A DNA stretch of 50,534 nucleotides from Prochlorococcus sp. AG-402-I20 (GTDB taxonomy: Bacteria > Cyanobacteriota > Cyanobacteriia > PCC-6307 > Cyanobiaceae): contig QCHY01000011.1 of NCBI GenBank assembly GCA_003216975.1, positions 1 through 50,534 of the forward strand, in the 5' to 3' direction. The notes below the pieces were generated by a model that searched no databases, was not told where the DNA came from, and was given only the letters and a program-made list of their open reading frames with translations. Position 1 is the first letter of the stretch. The number at the start of each line of letters is the position of its first letter. Both the position numbers and the translations under genes were made by a program. Shown piece by piece: positions 9,378 to 20,933 of this stretch.

Positions 9378-10310
9378 TTATCCTCTTGATTTGAAAACTC
9401 CAAACTCCATCAAACCTTTTGAGAAAGACCACCTCATCATTAGTATTGTTGGTATTTCTCTAAATGCCTTTAGGATCGATCTAGGGCCTAGTTTCAATAT
9501 AGTTGAAGGTCTTCTAAACCCTTCGTATATCGATTCATTCCAAGATTGAATTGTGTATTTTGTCCAATTAGAGGACTGAACAGAACTTCCACAATAAGGA
9601 CTGTTTAATAAGTTTTTTTTAAATCCTTCAATACTTGAAAATGCAGGATGGGTCCATTGAATTAGTAATTGATTCATAATGAACTTTTCCAAAGAATTTA
9701 AGGGTTGTTTACTTGAATCTCTTTGATTCCAATCTGCAATTGCCAAAACTCCACCAGGTCTAAGAACTCTGAGCATCTCATCTGCAAAGGTTTGTTTATC
9801 AAAGATATGAGGGCCAGCTTCAACACTCCAAACACCATCAAAACTACCTTTTTCAAACTTTAAGTCAAGTGCATTCATCACCTCAAAACGACAAAAATCA
9901 TTATTAGCTGTTAATTCATTTGCTCTTTTAATTTGTTCTTGACTTATGGAAATACCAATGACGTCAAATCCATAATAGTTAGATAATATTCTTGAACTAC
10001 CGCCTATTCCACAGCCTACATCTAATATCCTCGAGCCTTTTGGTAATTTATCCAAACCACTCCATCGAACTAATTCATGAACAAAATCAACCTTAGCTTT
10101 CCTAAAATCTTTTTTTAATCTCGGTTTTTCATAAAAACCAAGATGAATATGCTCTCCCCAGAGATTTTCTAATAAGCGATCATTAGTCCATGAATCATAT
10201 GAAGAGGCAACGCTATTAACAGACTCATATTTGCGACTTTTTCTTAGCCATAGAGTACTCAAAGTAAATAGAAATACGGCACTAAATATAAAAATTACAA
10301 TCCATTGCAT
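9378..10310 (-). CDS. MPBQ/MSBQ methyltransferase (prenylquinol methyltransferase)
   Basis: A 310-residue class I SAM methyltransferase closely resembling, as I recall it, Synechocystis Slr0418, which methylates 2-methyl-6-phytylbenzoquinol in tocopherol synthesis. One N-terminal membrane anchor (residues about 3-22) is followed by the SAM-binding loop ILDVGCGIGGSSRIL (about 94-108) and the family signatures NLWGEHIHLGFY, VWSVEAGPHIFDK and IADWNQRD. It is expected to act at the membrane on prenylated quinols. It ends one base from the convergent pheA stop and starts two bases after the LON-domain gene, suggesting cotranscription with it. Confidence 0.88.
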   Translation of the reverse strand: MQWIVIFIFSAVFLFTLSTLWLRKSRKYESVNSVASSYDSWTNDRLLENLWGEHIHLGFYEKPRLKKDFRKAKVDFVHELVRWSGLDKLPKGSRILDVGCGIGGSSRILSNYYGFDVIGISISQEQIKRANELTANNDFCRFEVMNALDLKFEKGSFDGVWSVEAGPHIFDKQTFADEMLRVLRPGGVLAIADWNQRDSSKQPLNSLEKFIMNQLLIQWTHPAFSSIEGFKKNLLNSPYCGSSVQSSNWTKYTIQSWNESIYEGFRRPSTILKLGPRSILKAFREIPTILMMRWSFSKGLMEFGVFKSRG

Positions 10311-10312
10311 AA

Positions 10313-10975
10313 TTAATTGTTAGCCTGATCAGCGTTTGAAAAAGTATCTTTTAAGGCAGTTCTGGCCGCTAATTGTCTTCTTGTGTGATCAAGAAGTTCA
10401 TATTCTCTTTCCAATCGGTGGTAAGTATTTGTTAATTCTAATAAATTTTGCTGTTCACTTGCTACGGGACCTCCAAGATGAGCAGCTATCCAAAAAGACA
10501 ATTCTCTAGGGATCTCGGGCAAAGAATCAGGAAGTTCTTTCTCTGATTCAGTCAATTTTGAAGTAAGCGAAACTACATCCTTTAAAGCAATAGAAACGGA
10601 ATCCTTGAGTTCCAATAGCTTTGTTTGATCTATTATTTGATCATCATCAACCCAACTCACTAGAGCGTTAATAAAAGGAGTTTCACTAATAATTTCTAGA
10701 ATTCTAAATCTTTGTTGTCCAATAGTGACAATGTTACTTCTCCCATCTTGTGAAGTTTGATGTTTAATGATCTCAGCACAACAACCAACATCTGCCATTT
10801 TTTTTGCAATTGGATCCCATCTCACAACACCAAAACGGCTGTCTGATTTCAACACAGATTGAAGCATAACCCTGTAACGAGTCTCGAAAATATGAAGTGG
10901 TAAGTACTCCTGAGGAAAAAGCACAACCTCAGGCAATGGGAAAAGTGGTAGCTCCCTAACTGAAAGTTCGCTCAA
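10313..10975 (-). CDS. LON substrate-binding domain protein
   Basis: A 220-residue protein consisting of only the N-terminal substrate-binding domain of Lon protease (PUA-like). It starts with ELPLFPLPEVVLFPQEYLPLHI and has RYRVMLQSVL and the IGQQRFRILE strand. It has no ATPase or protease domain, so it is not Lon itself. Such proteins are widespread in cyanobacteria and their partner is unknown. The start is a TTG at 10975. It lies downstream of rpsJ at the end of the str operon and is followed after two bases by the methyltransferase gene. Confidence 0.85.
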   Translation of the reverse strand: MSELSVRELPLFPLPEVVLFPQEYLPLHIFETRYRVMLQSVLKSDSRFGVVRWDPIAKKMADVGCCAEIIKHQTSQDGRSNIVTIGQQRFRILEIISETPFINALVSWVDDDQIIDQTKLLELKDSVSIALKDVVSLTSKLTESEKELPDSLPEIPRELSFWIAAHLGGPVASEQQNLLELTNTYHRLEREYELLDHTRRQLAARTALKDTFSNADQANN

Positions 10976-11035
10976 ATGGTTATTTCTAATTAAACATATC
11001 CTAGATAATCAATCTCTGGTTTGAGAGAAAAAGAT

Positions 11036-11356
11036 CTAGAGCTTAACTTCTATATCAACTCCGCTTGGAAGGTCCAACTTCATTAAAGCATCAATAGTCT
11101 TCGCAGATGGACTGTAAATATCAATAATTCGTCTATGTGTTCTTGTTTCAAAATGCTCTCTTGAATCTTTATCAACATGAGGCGAACGTAGAACACAATA
11201 AATTTTTCTTTTTGTAGGAAGAGGTATAGGGCCTATTGCTGAAGCAGCGGTTGTATCTGCAGTCTCAATTATTTTATCGCAAGATAAATCTAGCATTCTC
11301 CTATCAAAAGCCTTTAGACGAATGCGAATTTTTTGCTGTGCAATTGCAGTTGACAT
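11036..11356 (-). CDS. rpsJ: 30S ribosomal protein S10
   Basis: S10, 106 residues, with the typical core [20 protein letters not shown] and [31 protein letters not shown] (shown in part). It belongs to the 30S head and is also the NusE antitermination factor. As in other cyanobacteria it ends the str operon, after tuf, instead of leading an S10 operon. A 121-base spacer with two hairpins separates it from tuf. Confidence 0.97.
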
Positions 11357-11402
11357 AATGGTGATACCAAAAGCTAATTAAGTTTTCTAGGTTCTTTGAA
11401 GG

Positions 11403-11469
11403 ATGAACTAATGAGTTCATTTGTTGGTTTAATTTAGAGGATGACCTGAATAATTTACAAGTCATCCTC
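11403..11469 (-). terminator. Two stem-loops in the tuf-rpsJ spacer
   Basis: Two perfect stems lie between tuf and rpsJ. The first downstream of tuf pairs GAGGATGAC (11437-11445) with GTCATCCTC (11461-11469), nine base pairs with a 15-base loop. The second pairs ATGAACT (11403-11409) with AGTTCAT (11414-11420), seven pairs with a four-base loop. Neither is followed by a strong T-tract on the minus strand, so partial attenuation or an RNA-processing site is more likely than full termination. That would adjust rpsJ output relative to tuf. This role is inferred. Confidence 0.5.
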
Positions 11470-11477
11470 AGAAACAA

Positions 11478-12677
11478 TTACTCAAGAATTTTTGAGACCA
11501 CTCCTGCTCCAATAGTACGTCCACCTTCACGAATTGCGAATCTCATTCCTTGCTCAATAGCAACAGGAGATATTAATTCTCCAGTCATTTTTATTCTGTC
11601 ACCAGGCATAACCATTTCAACATTACTGCCATCATCAGATGTGAAAGCTGTAATTTGACCTGTTACATCAGTAGTACGAATATAAAACTGTGGACGATAT
11701 CCAGCAAAGAAAGGGGTATGACGACCACCCTCTTCTTTTTTCAATACATAAACCTCACCTTCGAATTTAGTGTGGGGGGTAATAGATCCTTTTTTAACAA
11801 GCACCATCCCTCTTTCAATATCTTCTTTTTGAATACCTCTCAAGAGAAGACCAACATTATCTCCAGCCATACCTTCATCGAGAAGCTTTCTAAACATCTC
11901 TACTCCAGTAACGGTTGTAACTCTCGTATCTCTGATACCTACAATTTCAACCTCCTCTCCTACTGTTACTTTTCCTCTTTCAATTCGACCAGTAGCAACG
12001 GTTCCACGACCAGTTATTGAGAAAACGTCTTCAACAGCCATTAGGAAAGGCTTATCAATTTCACGTTCTGGTTCTGGAATTGAAGAATCAACAGCAGTCA
12101 TCAATTCATCTATTTTTGTCTCCCAATCTGCTTCTCCTTCAATAGCTTTTAATCCTGAAACTTGAACAACTGGAATATCATCGCCAGGGAAGTCATAACT
12201 TGTTAGAAGTTCACGTATCTCCATTTCTACAAGTTCTATCATTTCTTCATCATCAACCATGTCGCATTTGTTTAGTGCAACAACCAATGCAGGGACACCA
12301 ACCTGCTTGGCCAAAAGGATATGTTCTTTTGTTTGTGCCATTGCTCCATCGGTAGCTGCTACAACAAGAATTGCACCGTCCATCTGAGCAGCACCTGTGA
12401 TCATGTTTTTTACATAATCAGCGTGACCTGGACAATCCACATGAGCGTAATGCCTACCATCAGTTTCATATTCAACGTGGGCAGTGTTGATTGTGATACC
12501 GCGTTCGCGCTCTTCTGGAGCTCCATCAATTTCAGCATAATCTTGCGCTTCGGCTTGACCTTTTTTGGCTAAAACCTTTGTAATTGCAGCAGTAAGTGTT
12601 GTTTTGCCATGGTCAACGTGGCCAATAGTACCTATGTTGACATGAGGTTTGTTCCTCTCAAACTTCTCGCGAGCCAT
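11478..12677 (-). CDS. tuf: Elongation factor Tu
   Basis: EF-Tu, 399 residues, delivers aminoacyl-tRNA to the ribosome. G-domain motifs are complete: [10 protein letters not shown] (G1), RGITIN (G2), DCPGHADY (G3), NKCD (G4), followed by the two beta-barrel domains ending [10 protein letters not shown]. Start is ATG ([10 protein letters not shown]). It follows fusA by 41 bases in the str operon. Confidence 0.98.
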   Translation of the reverse strand: MAREKFERNKPHVNIGTIGHVDHGKTTLTAAITKVLAKKGQAEAQDYAEIDGAPEERERGITINTAHVEYETDGRHYAHVDCPGHADYVKNMITGAAQMDGAILVVAATDGAMAQTKEHILLAKQVGVPALVVALNKCDMVDDEEMIELVEMEIRELLTSYDFPGDDIPVVQVSGLKAIEGEADWETKIDELMTAVDSSIPEPEREIDKPFLMAVEDVFSITGRGTVATGRIERGKVTVGEEVEIVGIRDTRVTTVTGVEMFRKLLDEGMAGDNVGLLLRGIQKEDIERGMVLVKKGSITPHTKFEGEVYVLKKEEGGRHTPFFAGYRPQFYIRTTDVTGQITAFTSDDGSNVEMVMPGDRIKMTGELISPVAIEQGMRFAIREGGRTIGAGVVSKILE

Positions 12678-12718
12678 TTTTTTTAAAGAATCGGGGGTTG
12701 GTTAGTAAATTTTAGAGA

Positions 12719-14794
12719 TCAGGAATTGCCCTGATTCTTGGAGATAATTGCTTCAGCAACATTACGAGGAACTTCCTCGTAGGTACTGAACTCCATTGAG
12801 AAAATACCCCGACCTTGAGTCATTGATCGGAGTTGAGTGGCATAGCCAAACATTTCGGCTAATGGCACTTTTGCCTGGACTTTGGATTGTCCATCGTCGA
12901 TGGATTGACCTTCAACCTGACCTCGTCTAGAGGACAGATCTCCAATTATAGAACCTAGGAAGTCCTCAGGCACTTCTACCTCAACTTTCATCATAGGTTC
13001 TAGAAGGACAGGATTGCACTTCTTGATTCCATCTTTGAAAGCCATTGAGCCAGCAATCTTGAAAGCCATTTCTGATGAGTCAACATCATGATAAGAGCCA
13101 TCAACCAATGTAACTTTTACATCAATTAAAGGATAGCCGGCTATTACACCAGACTCACATGTTTCTTTCATTCCTGATTCAGCGGGCTTTATATATTCTT
13201 TTGGAACAGAACCTCCGACGATTTTATTGATAAACTCAAAACCAGTTCCTGGTTCACCTGGCTCAACTTCGATAACAACATGACCATACTGACCTTTACC
13301 CCCTGTTTGTCTCGCAAACTTTCCTTCACCTGAAGAGCTAGCTCGAATGGTTTCTCTATAAGAAACTTGGGGTGCTCCAATATTGGCCTCTACCTTAAAT
13401 TCTCTCAACATACGATCGACCAAGATTTCCAGGTGCAGTTCACCCATACCCGCAATCACTGTTTGATTTGTCTCTTGATCAGTGCTGACTCTGAATGTTG
13501 GATCTTCCTCAGAAAGAGATGTTAGAGCTTTCCCTAATTTTTCCATATCACTCTTAGTCTTGGGTTCTACGGCAACTGAAATAACTGGCTCAGGAATATA
13601 TAAAGTTTCAAGAACAATTGCCTCTTCGGAAGCGCATAAAGTATCTCCCGTTGTTGTGTTTTTCAGGCCAAGCACAGCACCAAGATCCCCAGCTCTTAAT
13701 TCATCGACTTCCTCACGATCATCAGCTTTCAAAATTATCAATCTAGATATTCTCTCTTTTGCATCCTTAGTTGAGTTGAGAACATAACTTCCTTTTTCAA
13801 GGACACCGGAATACATACGAACAAAAGTCAATTTTCCATATGGATCAGCCATTACCTTGAATGCAAGCGCGCTAAATGGAGCGCTATCATCCGAAGGTCT
13901 TACAGCTTCTTTTCCATTTGGAAGTAAACCCTGAATCGGAGGGACATCAACAGGAGCAGGAAGATAATTAACTACTGCATCTAGTAATAACTGAACCCCT
14001 TTATTTTTAAAAGCTGAACCACATAACATTGGTACCAAACCATGTTTAAGAACTCCTTCCCTAATACCAGTTTTGAGTTGTTCAATAGTTAATTCACCAT
14101 TTTCTAGAAAAGAATCAAGTAATTCTTCCTCAGTTTCTGCTATTGACTCCATTAATTTTGCTCGCCAATCAGATACTAAATCAACCATGTCTGATGGAAC
14201 ATCAGTCTGCTCAATATCTTTTCCAAGATCATCTTTATAAATATATGCTTTATTTTCTACGAGATCGATAATGCCCTTCAAATCATTTTCTGCTCCAATA
14301 GGTAACTGTATTGGAACTGCGTTAGCTTTCAATCTATCTTTGATTTGACCATGGACTTTAAGAAAATCTGCTCCAGTTCTATCCATTTTATTGACAAATA
14401 CCATTCTCGGTACTGAATACCTATCGGCTTGACGCCAAACTGTTTCAGATTGAGGCTGCACTCCGCCAACCGCGCAAAAGACAGCAATTACACCATCAAG
14501 AACTCTCATCGAGCGCTCAACTTCAATCGTGAAGTCAACGTGACCAGGAGTATCGATGATGTTTATACGGTGATCGTCCCATGTAGTTGAAATCGCCGCA
14601 GCGGTAATGGTGATTCCTCGCTCTCTCTCTTGGGCCATCCAATCAGTGACAGCTGCGCCATCATGGACCTCTCCCATCTTATGAACGACACCTGAATAGA
14701 AAAGAATTCTTTCAGTACAAGTGGTTTTACCAGCATCAATATGTGCAGCAATCCCGATATTTCTTATTCGTTCCAAAGGAAAGGCGCGTGCCAC
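12719..14794 (-). CDS. fusA: Elongation factor G
   Basis: EF-G, 691 residues, drives ribosome translocation. G motifs [23 protein letters not shown] and NKMDR are present, then domains II-V, with GMGELHLEI in domain III and [10 protein letters not shown] at the start of domain IV. The start codon is GTG at 14794 ([14 protein letters not shown]). Standard position between rpsG and tuf in the str operon. Confidence 0.98.
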   Translation of the reverse strand: MARAFPLERIRNIGIAAHIDAGKTTCTERILFYSGVVHKMGEVHDGAAVTDWMAQERERGITITAAAISTTWDDHRINIIDTPGHVDFTIEVERSMRVLDGVIAVFCAVGGVQPQSETVWRQADRYSVPRMVFVNKMDRTGADFLKVHGQIKDRLKANAVPIQLPIGAENDLKGIIDLVENKAYIYKDDLGKDIEQTDVPSDMVDLVSDWRAKLMESIAETEEELLDSFLENGELTIEQLKTGIREGVLKHGLVPMLCGSAFKNKGVQLLLDAVVNYLPAPVDVPPIQGLLPNGKEAVRPSDDSAPFSALAFKVMADPYGKLTFVRMYSGVLEKGSYVLNSTKDAKERISRLIILKADDREEVDELRAGDLGAVLGLKNTTTGDTLCASEEAIVLETLYIPEPVISVAVEPKTKSDMEKLGKALTSLSEEDPTFRVSTDQETNQTVIAGMGELHLEILVDRMLREFKVEANIGAPQVSYRETIRASSSGEGKFARQTGGKGQYGHVVIEVEPGEPGTGFEFINKIVGGSVPKEYIKPAESGMKETCESGVIAGYPLIDVKVTLVDGSYHDVDSSEMAFKIAGSMAFKDGIKKCNPVLLEPMMKVEVEVPEDFLGSIIGDLSSRRGQVEGQSIDDGQSKVQAKVPLAEMFGYATQLRSMTQGRGIFSMEFSTYEEVPRNVAEAIISKNQGNS

Positions 14795-14899
14795 AGAAAA
14801 TACTCCGACTAAAGGGCTTTAAAATGCGCATGGACTCTACAACTAAGCATGCTAAAAAAGAAATCTTTTGAGGATTTAAATAGAAAAATTTGACCTAAA

Positions 14900-15370
14900 T
14901 CAATAGCGATAATGAGCAAAAGCTTTATTTGCTTCGGCCATCTTGTGGGTCTCTTCCCTCTTCCTCACTGCATTTCCAGCTTCATTGGCTGCATCCATAA
15001 GCTCCCCAGCAAGTTTTTGAGCCATGCTTCTACCATTTCTTGATCTTGAGAAATTTACCAACCATCTTAGTGCCATTGCAGTCCCTCTCTCTTGACGGAC
15101 CTCCATTGGAACCTGATATGTAGCTCCACCAACTCTTCTTGCTCTCACTTCAACAAGAGGTGTGACATTTTTTACTGCTGTTTCAAATAATTCAATCGGG
15201 TCTGAGCCAGTTCTCTCGTTAATCAAACCAAAGGCATCAGAAAGAATTTTTTGCGCTGTTGATTTCTTCCCGTGCTTCATCAATCGATGGACCATCATAC
15301 TTGCCAAACGATTATTGAACTGAGGATCAGGGAGAACAGGTCTTTTTTCTGCTGCGTTTCTTCTTGACAT
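14900..15370 (-). CDS. rpsG: 30S ribosomal protein S7
   Basis: S7, 156 residues, a primary binder of the 3' domain of 16S rRNA. It has the typical [16 protein letters not shown] start, [13 protein letters not shown] and [13 protein letters not shown], and ends [12 protein letters not shown]. It lies 49 bases after rpsL. A spacer of about 105 bases separates it from fusA; a short AAAAGA...TCTTTT stem may occur there. Confidence 0.97.
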   Translation of the reverse strand: MSRRNAAEKRPVLPDPQFNNRLASMMVHRLMKHGKKSTAQKILSDAFGLINERTGSDPIELFETAVKNVTPLVEVRARRVGGATYQVPMEVRQERGTAMALRWLVNFSRSRNGRSMAQKLAGELMDAANEAGNAVRKREETHKMAEANKAFAHYRY

Positions 15371-15419
15371 GAAATTAGATTTGTATGGTGGAGAAAATTC
15401 AATGAATCAAAATAAGTTT

Positions 15420-15794
15420 TTATTCCTTAGGAGATTTAGCTCCATATTTTGATCTTGACTGTCTACGGTCTTTAACCCCAGCGGTATCAAGAGTTCCTCT
15501 GACTATGTGATATCTCACTCCTGGTAGGTCCTTAACTCTTCCACCTCTCAGCAAAACCACAGAGTGCTCTTGAAGGTTGTGACCGATACCACCTATGTAA
15601 GCAGTCACTTCAAATCCTGATGTTAATCTAACACGAGCGACTTTTCTTAGAGCAGAGTTAGGTTTTTTAGGAGTGGAGGTGTAAACCCTGGTACAAACTC
15701 CTCTCCTTTCTGGACAACCTCGCAAAGCAGGAGATTTTGTCTTTGTTTTTAGAGTCTTTCGCTCTGTTCTTATCAACTGTTGAATGGTTGGCAT
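15420..15794 (-). CDS. rpsL: 30S ribosomal protein S12
   Basis: S12, 124 residues, decoding-centre protein. The start is ATG at 15794 ([16 protein letters not shown]), which matches the family. An open frame extends 13 codons further upstream to 15833 but is not needed. Conserved [30 protein letters not shown] and [11 protein letters not shown] are present. First gene of the str operon, divergent from gltB across about 280 bases. Confidence 0.97.
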   Translation of the reverse strand: MPTIQQLIRTERKTLKTKTKSPALRGCPERRGVCTRVYTSTPKKPNSALRKVARVRLTSGFEVTAYIGGIGHNLQEHSVVLLRGGRVKDLPGVRYHIVRGTLDTAGVKDRRQSRSKYGAKSPKE

Positions 15795-15978
15795 TAATTT
15801 TATATTTGGTCTAGGTTCGACCAGATTCAACAATTCTCCAGATTACTTGGTCAAGCGCCCAAATTAGTTTTTTTTTTTAATTAATAATTTATTTTTATTC
15901 AGGTTTAAGCATAAGAAAGAAATATTTTAAAGAAAGTATTGAATAAAAAACTTGATGGTCGACAAAAATGTTTAAGAT

Positions 15979-15992
15979 GTAACTCTAGGAAC
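15979..15992 (+). promoter_or_regulatory. Possible imperfect NtcA-type site upstream of gltB
   Basis: GTA-N8-AAC lies 82 bases before the gltB ATG and differs from the NtcA consensus GTA-N8-TAC at one position. A-T-rich sequence follows, with a rough -10-like TATTTC about 22 bases downstream. Glutamate synthase is a plausible nitrogen-regulated gene, but a one-mismatch six-base motif occurs often by chance in this composition, so this is weak. Confidence 0.2.
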
Positions 15993-16073
15993 TATCAAAT
16001 CTATCTAATCATCTATTTCACAGGTTACCGATAGCACTTTTGCAAGAAAAGAAAAAATAGTAAGTTAAAAAAC

Positions 16074-19000
16074 ATGCATCAACGACTCTCAAGATCAAAT
16101 TGGCCTTATTGCGATAGCAGCTATCCAGATGCCTTTTCTGGGGAAAAAGATTCTTGTGGAGTTGGCTTCATAGCTAGCGTCGAAGGCAAACAAAATCATT
16201 GGGTCTTGTCTCAGGCTTTACGTGGTCTCAGCTGTATGGAGCACAGAGGAGGATGCGGGGGCGATAGCGATTCAGGTGATGGCGCTGGGATTTTATGTGA
16301 AATTCCATGGTCATATTTAAAGCAAGTTTGGGAAACAGCCAAACAATGCGAAGCCCAACTATCAGGAATAGGTATGATTTTCATGCCTAAAGATTTAAAG
16401 AATAGAGAAATAGCTAAAAAAATATGTGAGCAAGAAGCTGAGTATTTAGGATTGACCTCCCAAGGATGGAGAGATGTTCCTGTTAATGATGAAGTTTTAG
16501 GCAAGCTTGCAAGAGAAAATGAACCCTTTATTACACAATGGATAGTTGATATTAAGGATAAAGAAATTAATCTTGAAGCTTTACTTTTTAGATTAAGGCA
16601 AAGGATTTCAAACCGAGCAAATATAGAATTAAAGAAGGACAAATTAGGACTCTATATATGCTCTTTAAGTAGCAAAACAATTGTATATAAAGGGATGGTT
16701 AGATCTGAAATATTGGCTCCTTTTTATACAGATCTAAAGGACGATAGATTCGAAGTTTCATATGCGGTTTACCATAGAAGATTTAGTACAAATACTTTGC
16801 CTAAATGGCCATTAGCTCAACCCATGAGACTCTTAGGACATAATGGAGAAATAAATACATTACTAGGAAATATAAATTGGGCAAAGGCAACAGAAACAGA
16901 TATAAGTTCGGTATGGGAAAACAATGCAAATGATCTAAAACCAATTGTCAATAATTCCTTTAGTGATTCAGCCAATCTTGATTTAACTCTTGAACTATTA
17001 GTTCGAAGTGGTCGACCAATAACTGACAGCTTATTAACACTTATACCTGAGGCTTTTAGAGATCAACCTGAATTAATCAATAAACCTGAAATAACTGCTT
17101 TTTATGAATATGCAGCAGGAACTCAGGAGCCATGGGACGGCCCAGCATTAATAGTTTTTACTGACGGAAAGAACGTAGGCGCAACTCTTGATAGAAATGG
17201 TTTAAGACCAGCTCGCTATTGCATAACTAAAAATGGATATGTTGTTATGGGATCTGAAACAGGTGTTGTTGAATTAGAAGAAGATCTAATCCAAGAGAAA
17301 GGTCGGCTAGGTCCTGGTCAAATGCTTGCGGTAGATTTAGAAAGCAAGAGAATTTTACGAAACTGGGATGTTAAAGAAGAGTCAGCTAATAGATACCCAT
17401 ACTTAGATTGGTTAAAAGCAAATCGTATAAACCTTAATAACCAAAGTTGGGAAATTAATAATAAATTTGATAAGCAAAAATTGCTTCAGCAACAAATTGC
17501 ATTTGGCTTTAGTGCAGAAGATTTTGATTACATAATTAATAGCATGGCAGCAAATGCAAAAGAACCAACTTATTGCATGGGAGACGATATACCACTAGCA
17601 ATACTTTCTAATAAATCCCATATTCTTTACGACTATTTCAAACAGAGATTTGCACAAGTTACCAATCCACCAATTGATCCTCTTAGAGAAAAGCTAGTCA
17701 CTAGCTTAGAGATGAATCTTGGGGTTAGAAAAGCACCATTAAGGCCTAACGCAGAGGCTGCAAGACTAATTCATATCAAATCACCAATACTTAATGAAAA
17801 AGAATTAACTTCAATAACAAAGTCAGAACTTTCATGCAAGCAGATATCTACATTAATTCCTATTAATGATGATAAAATCAACCTCGAAAAAGGTCTCAAA
17901 AATCTATGCCAAGAAGCAGAAAATAGTGTAATTAATGGTGGCGAAATACTAATCCTTTCGGACAGAAATATTAATCGAGAAAAATCCTACATTCCACCTC
18001 TTCTTGCTGTTGGTGCCGTTCATCATCACTTACTTAGAAAAGGTCTAAGACTAAAAACCTCGATAATTCTAGATACAGCTCAATGCTGGAGTACGCATCA
18101 CATAGCATGTCTGATTGGATTTGGAGCAAGTGCAATTTGTCCGTGGTTGACATGGGAAACCACTCGCCATTGGTGGCAGTTACCTAAAACTCAAAAACTT
18201 ATTTCCGATGGGAAATTATCTAATTTATCTATAGAGATTGCGCAAGATAATGTTAAGAAAGCAATGGAAGATGGATTACGAAAAATACTTTCGAAGATAG
18301 GGATCTCAGTTTTAGCAAGTTATCACGGAGCACAAATCTTTGAAGCTGTAGGTATCGGTGCAGATTTAATTGACTTAGCTTTCAAGGGAACAACAAGTCG
18401 TATAGCAGGACTAACTTTGAGCGAATTATCAATCGAGACAGTTTCATTTCATAAAAAAGCTTTCCCAGAACTAGATCCAAAAAAACTTGATTTTAATGGA
18501 TTTGTTCAATATCGAAATAGTGGAGAATTTCATTTAAACAATCCAGAAATGTCAAAAATTCTTCATGCTGCCGTGAAAGCTGGACCAGGATATAACCACT
18601 TCAAAACTTATCAACAACTTCTAGAAAGTCGTCCCGCTACTACCCTCAGAGATCTCCTTACATTTAAAACAGCCACCCACCCTTTACCCATTGATCAAAT
18701 AGAGAGTGTTGAGAGTATTTGTCAAAGATTTTGCACTGGCGGAATGAGTCTAGGTGCCCTATCTAGGGAAGCGCATGAAGTTCTTGCAATAGCAATGAAT
18801 AGGATTGGAGGCAAAAGTAATAGTGGTGAAGGAGGAGAGGATCCTGCGAGATTCAATGTCCTCGAAGATGTTGATGAAAATAATCAATCAAAAACCTTAC
18901 CTAATCTCAAAGGACTTTTAAATGGAGATACAGCATGTTCTGCAATTAAACAAATTGCGTCTGGCAGATTTGGTGTAACCCCTGAATATTTAACTAGCGG

Positions 19001-20930
19001 CAAGCAATTAGAAATCAAAGTAGCTCAAGGTGCAAAGCCTGGAGAAGGAGGACAATTACCTGGACCCAAGGTTGATGAATACATAGCCAAACTTCGTAAT
19101 AGCAAGCCAGGAGTAGCTCTTATTTCTCCTCCTCCACATCATGATATTTACTCCATAGAAGATCTTGCCCAACTTATTCACGACTTACATCAAATAAATC
19201 CAACTGCAAAAGTCAGTGTGAAATTAGTTGCAGAAATAGGCATTGGCACAATTGCAGGTGGAGTGGCCAAAGCCAATGCTGATGTAATCCAAATTTCAGG
19301 ACATGATGGTGGGACAGGTGCCTCGCCACTGAGTTCAATTAAACATGCTGGTTTACCATGGGAACTTGGATTAACTGAAGTACATCGATCTTTATTAGAA
19401 AATGGTTTGCGCAAAAGGGTTTTATTAAGAGCAGATGGAGGTTTAAAGACAGGATGGGATGTTCTGATTGCGGCTTTACTTGGAGCAGAAGAATATGGTT
19501 TTGGAACAATCGCAATGATTGCCGAAGGTTGCATCATGGCGAGGATTTGCCATACAAATAAATGTCCAGTCGGAGTAGCAACTCAACAAGAAGGCTTAAG
19601 AAAAAGATTCCCAGGATTACCAGAACATGTGGTTAATTTCTTTATCTTCGTAGCTGAGGAAGTCAGACAATTGATGAGTCAAGTTGGTTTAGCAAAGCTA
19701 GAAGATCTTATTGGAAGAACTGATTTATTAATTCCAAGGAAGGTAGACCTAACAAAAACAAAAAAGATCGACCTATCAAGTCTGCTCAAACCTTTAGAGA
19801 GCTCAACAGATCGCTCATGGTTGAGCCACGAAATACAAGCTCATAGCAATGGGGAAGTCCTTGAGAATTCTCTTTTAAAAGATGAAGAAATTTCCAATGC
19901 AATTGAGAATCAGGGAAGCATAACTAAAGAAATTTCAATTGTTAATACAGATAGAAGTGTTTGTGCACGAATCTCTGGAGTAATAGCCAAAAAATATGGA
20001 AATAAAGGTTTTAGTGGAAATTTAAATTTGATATTTAAAGGTCCAGCTGGACAAAGTTTTGGTGCATTTATTTTAAGTGGAATGAATATTTCTTTGATAG
20101 GAGAAGCTAATGACTATGTAGGCAAAGGCATTAACGGAGGATCCATTACGATTGTTCCCGAAATTATTAATGACACATCCAATACACAGGTGATACTTGG
20201 CAATACATGTCTATATGGAGCCACTGGTGGGAAATTATTCGCCCTTGGAATAGCAGGGGAGCGTTTTGGTGTTCGCAATAGTGGAGCTCATGCTGTTATT
20301 GAAGGAGCAGGAGATCATTGTTGCGAATATATGACTGGAGGAGTTGTTGTTACAGCTCCTGGTTGGATGAGAGGTGGAATTGATTTTGTTGGAATTACTT
20401 TTCCTAAAACTCGTCTTTTAATAATCATGATTACTTTAATATCTGTTTTAGTAGTGATTTTCTTTCTTGATAAAACAGCTTGGGGAATGAGAATTCGAGC
20501 AGTAACTCAAAATAGACCTATGAGTGATTGTCTAGGTATATCAACAGAAACAGTAGATATTATTACTTTTGGAATTGGATCTGGTTTGGCTGGTGTCGCG
20601 GGAGTTGCGGTTTCACTCCTTGGCTCAGTGGGACCAAATGTTGGTGGAAATTATATTGTGGGATGTTTTATGGTTGTCGTTCTTGGTGGAGTAGGCAATT
20701 TATTAGGAACAATCCTTGCTTCTTTCTCTATTGGAATAATGACCGACTTAATAGGAGCAGGAAGACTACTTACGATTTGGCCAGAGATGCCATCCCCTCT
20801 TTATTCAACAATAGATTTTTTTGCGACAACAAGCATGGCAAGAGTAATGATATTTGCTCTAATAGTCATATTCCTTCAATTTAGACCAACTGGGATGTTT
20901 CCTCAAAAAGGAAGAATGGTGGAGTCTTGA
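16074..20930 (+). CDS. gltB: Chimeric ORF: glutamate synthase GltB fused in frame to UrtB C-terminus
   Basis: A 1618-codon frame. Residues 1 to about 1424 are ferredoxin-type glutamate synthase, which makes two glutamates from glutamine and 2-oxoglutarate. It has the Ntn amidotransferase with Cys in [12 protein letters not shown] (about residue 28), the central domain, the FMN/synthase domain ([27 protein letters not shown]), the 3Fe-4S cysteines in [15 protein letters not shown] (about 1153-1164), and most of the C-terminal GXGXG beta-helix. At [12 protein letters not shown] the frame switches to UrtB (TAPGWMRGG...). About 100 residues of the GltB beta-helix end are missing, judged from family length (about 1520). 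No stop or frameshift marks the switch. Either a genuine rearrangement or a chimeric assembly. Confidence 0.9.
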   Translation: MHQRLSRSNWPYCDSSYPDAFSGEKDSCGVGFIASVEGKQNHWVLSQALRGLSCMEHRGGCGGDSDSGDGAGILCEIPWSYLKQVWETAKQCEAQLSGIGMIFMPKDLKNREIAKKICEQEAEYLGLTSQGWRDVPVNDEVLGKLARENEPFITQWIVDIKDKEINLEALLFRLRQRISNRANIELKKDKLGLYICSLSSKTIVYKGMVRSEILAPFYTDLKDDRFEVSYAVYHRRFSTNTLPKWPLAQPMRLLGHNGEINTLLGNINWAKATETDISSVWENNANDLKPIVNNSFSDSANLDLTLELLVRSGRPITDSLLTLIPEAFRDQPELINKPEITAFYEYAAGTQEPWDGPALIVFTDGKNVGATLDRNGLRPARYCITKNGYVVMGSETGVVELEEDLIQEKGRLGPGQMLAVDLESKRILRNWDVKEESANRYPYLDWLKANRINLNNQSWEINNKFDKQKLLQQQIAFGFSAEDFDYIINSMAANAKEPTYCMGDDIPLAILSNKSHILYDYFKQRFAQVTNPPIDPLREKLVTSLEMNLGVRKAPLRPNAEAARLIHIKSPILNEKELTSITKSELSCKQISTLIPINDDKINLEKGLKNLCQEAENSVINGGEILILSDRNINREKSYIPPLLAVGAVHHHLLRKGLRLKTSIILDTAQCWSTHHIACLIGFGASAICPWLTWETTRHWWQLPKTQKLISDGKLSNLSIEIAQDNVKKAMEDGLRKILSKIGISVLASYHGAQIFEAVGIGADLIDLAFKGTTSRIAGLTLSELSIETVSFHKKAFPELDPKKLDFNGFVQYRNSGEFHLNNPEMSKILHAAVKAGPGYNHFKTYQQLLESRPATTLRDLLTFKTATHPLPIDQIESVESICQRFCTGGMSLGALSREAHEVLAIAMNRIGGKSNSGEGGEDPARFNVLEDVDENNQSKTLPNLKGLLNGDTACSAIKQIASGRFGVTPEYLTSGKQLEIKVAQGAKPGEGGQLPGPKVDEYIAKLRNSKPGVALISPPPHHDIYSIEDLAQLIHDLHQINPTAKVSVKLVAEIGIGTIAGGVAKANADVIQISGHDGGTGASPLSSIKHAGLPWELGLTEVHRSLLENGLRKRVLLRADGGLKTGWDVLIAALLGAEEYGFGTIAMIAEGCIMARICHTNKCPVGVATQQEGLRKRFPGLPEHVVNFFIFVAEEVRQLMSQVGLAKLEDLIGRTDLLIPRKVDLTKTKKIDLSSLLKPLESSTDRSWLSHEIQAHSNGEVLENSLLKDEEISNAIENQGSITKEISIVNTDRSVCARISGVIAKKYGNKGFSGNLNLIFKGPAGQSFGAFILSGMNISLIGEANDYVGKGINGGSITIVPEIINDTSNTQVILGNTCLYGATGGKLFALGIAGERFGVRNSGAHAVIEGAGDHCCEYMTGGVVVTAPGWMRGGIDFVGITFPKTRLLIIMITLISVLVVIFFLDKTAWGMRIRAVTQNRPMSDCLGISTETVDIITFGIGSGLAGVAGVAVSLLGSVGPNVGGNYIVGCFMVVVLGGVGNLLGTILASFSIGIMTDLIGAGRLLTIWPEMPSPLYSTIDFFATTSMARVMIFALIVIFLQFRPTGMFPQKGRMVES
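20346..20930 (+). pseudogene. urtB: UrtB fragment: C-terminal half of urea ABC transporter permease
   Basis: The last 194 codons of the chimeric frame match the C-terminal half of UrtB, a LivH-type inner-membrane permease of the urea transporter. They include [20 protein letters not shown] (the cytoplasmic loop contacting the ATPases), [32 protein letters not shown] and the ending [14 protein letters not shown]. About half of the normal protein, including the first membrane helices, is absent, as is urtA upstream. It lies three bases before urtC, the expected operon order. As it stands the urea permease should not function. Confidence 0.85.
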
Positions 20931-20933
20931 TTT

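Noticed and set aside
15979-15992. NtcA site as proof of nitrogen control of gltB
   Set aside because: One mismatch in a six-base consensus is too weak, so it is listed only at low confidence.
16211-16642. Long minus-strand frame inside gltB, and similar long opposite frames in infB, fusA and rne
   Set aside because: No family features, and the codon pattern belongs to the sense gene; these are shadows.
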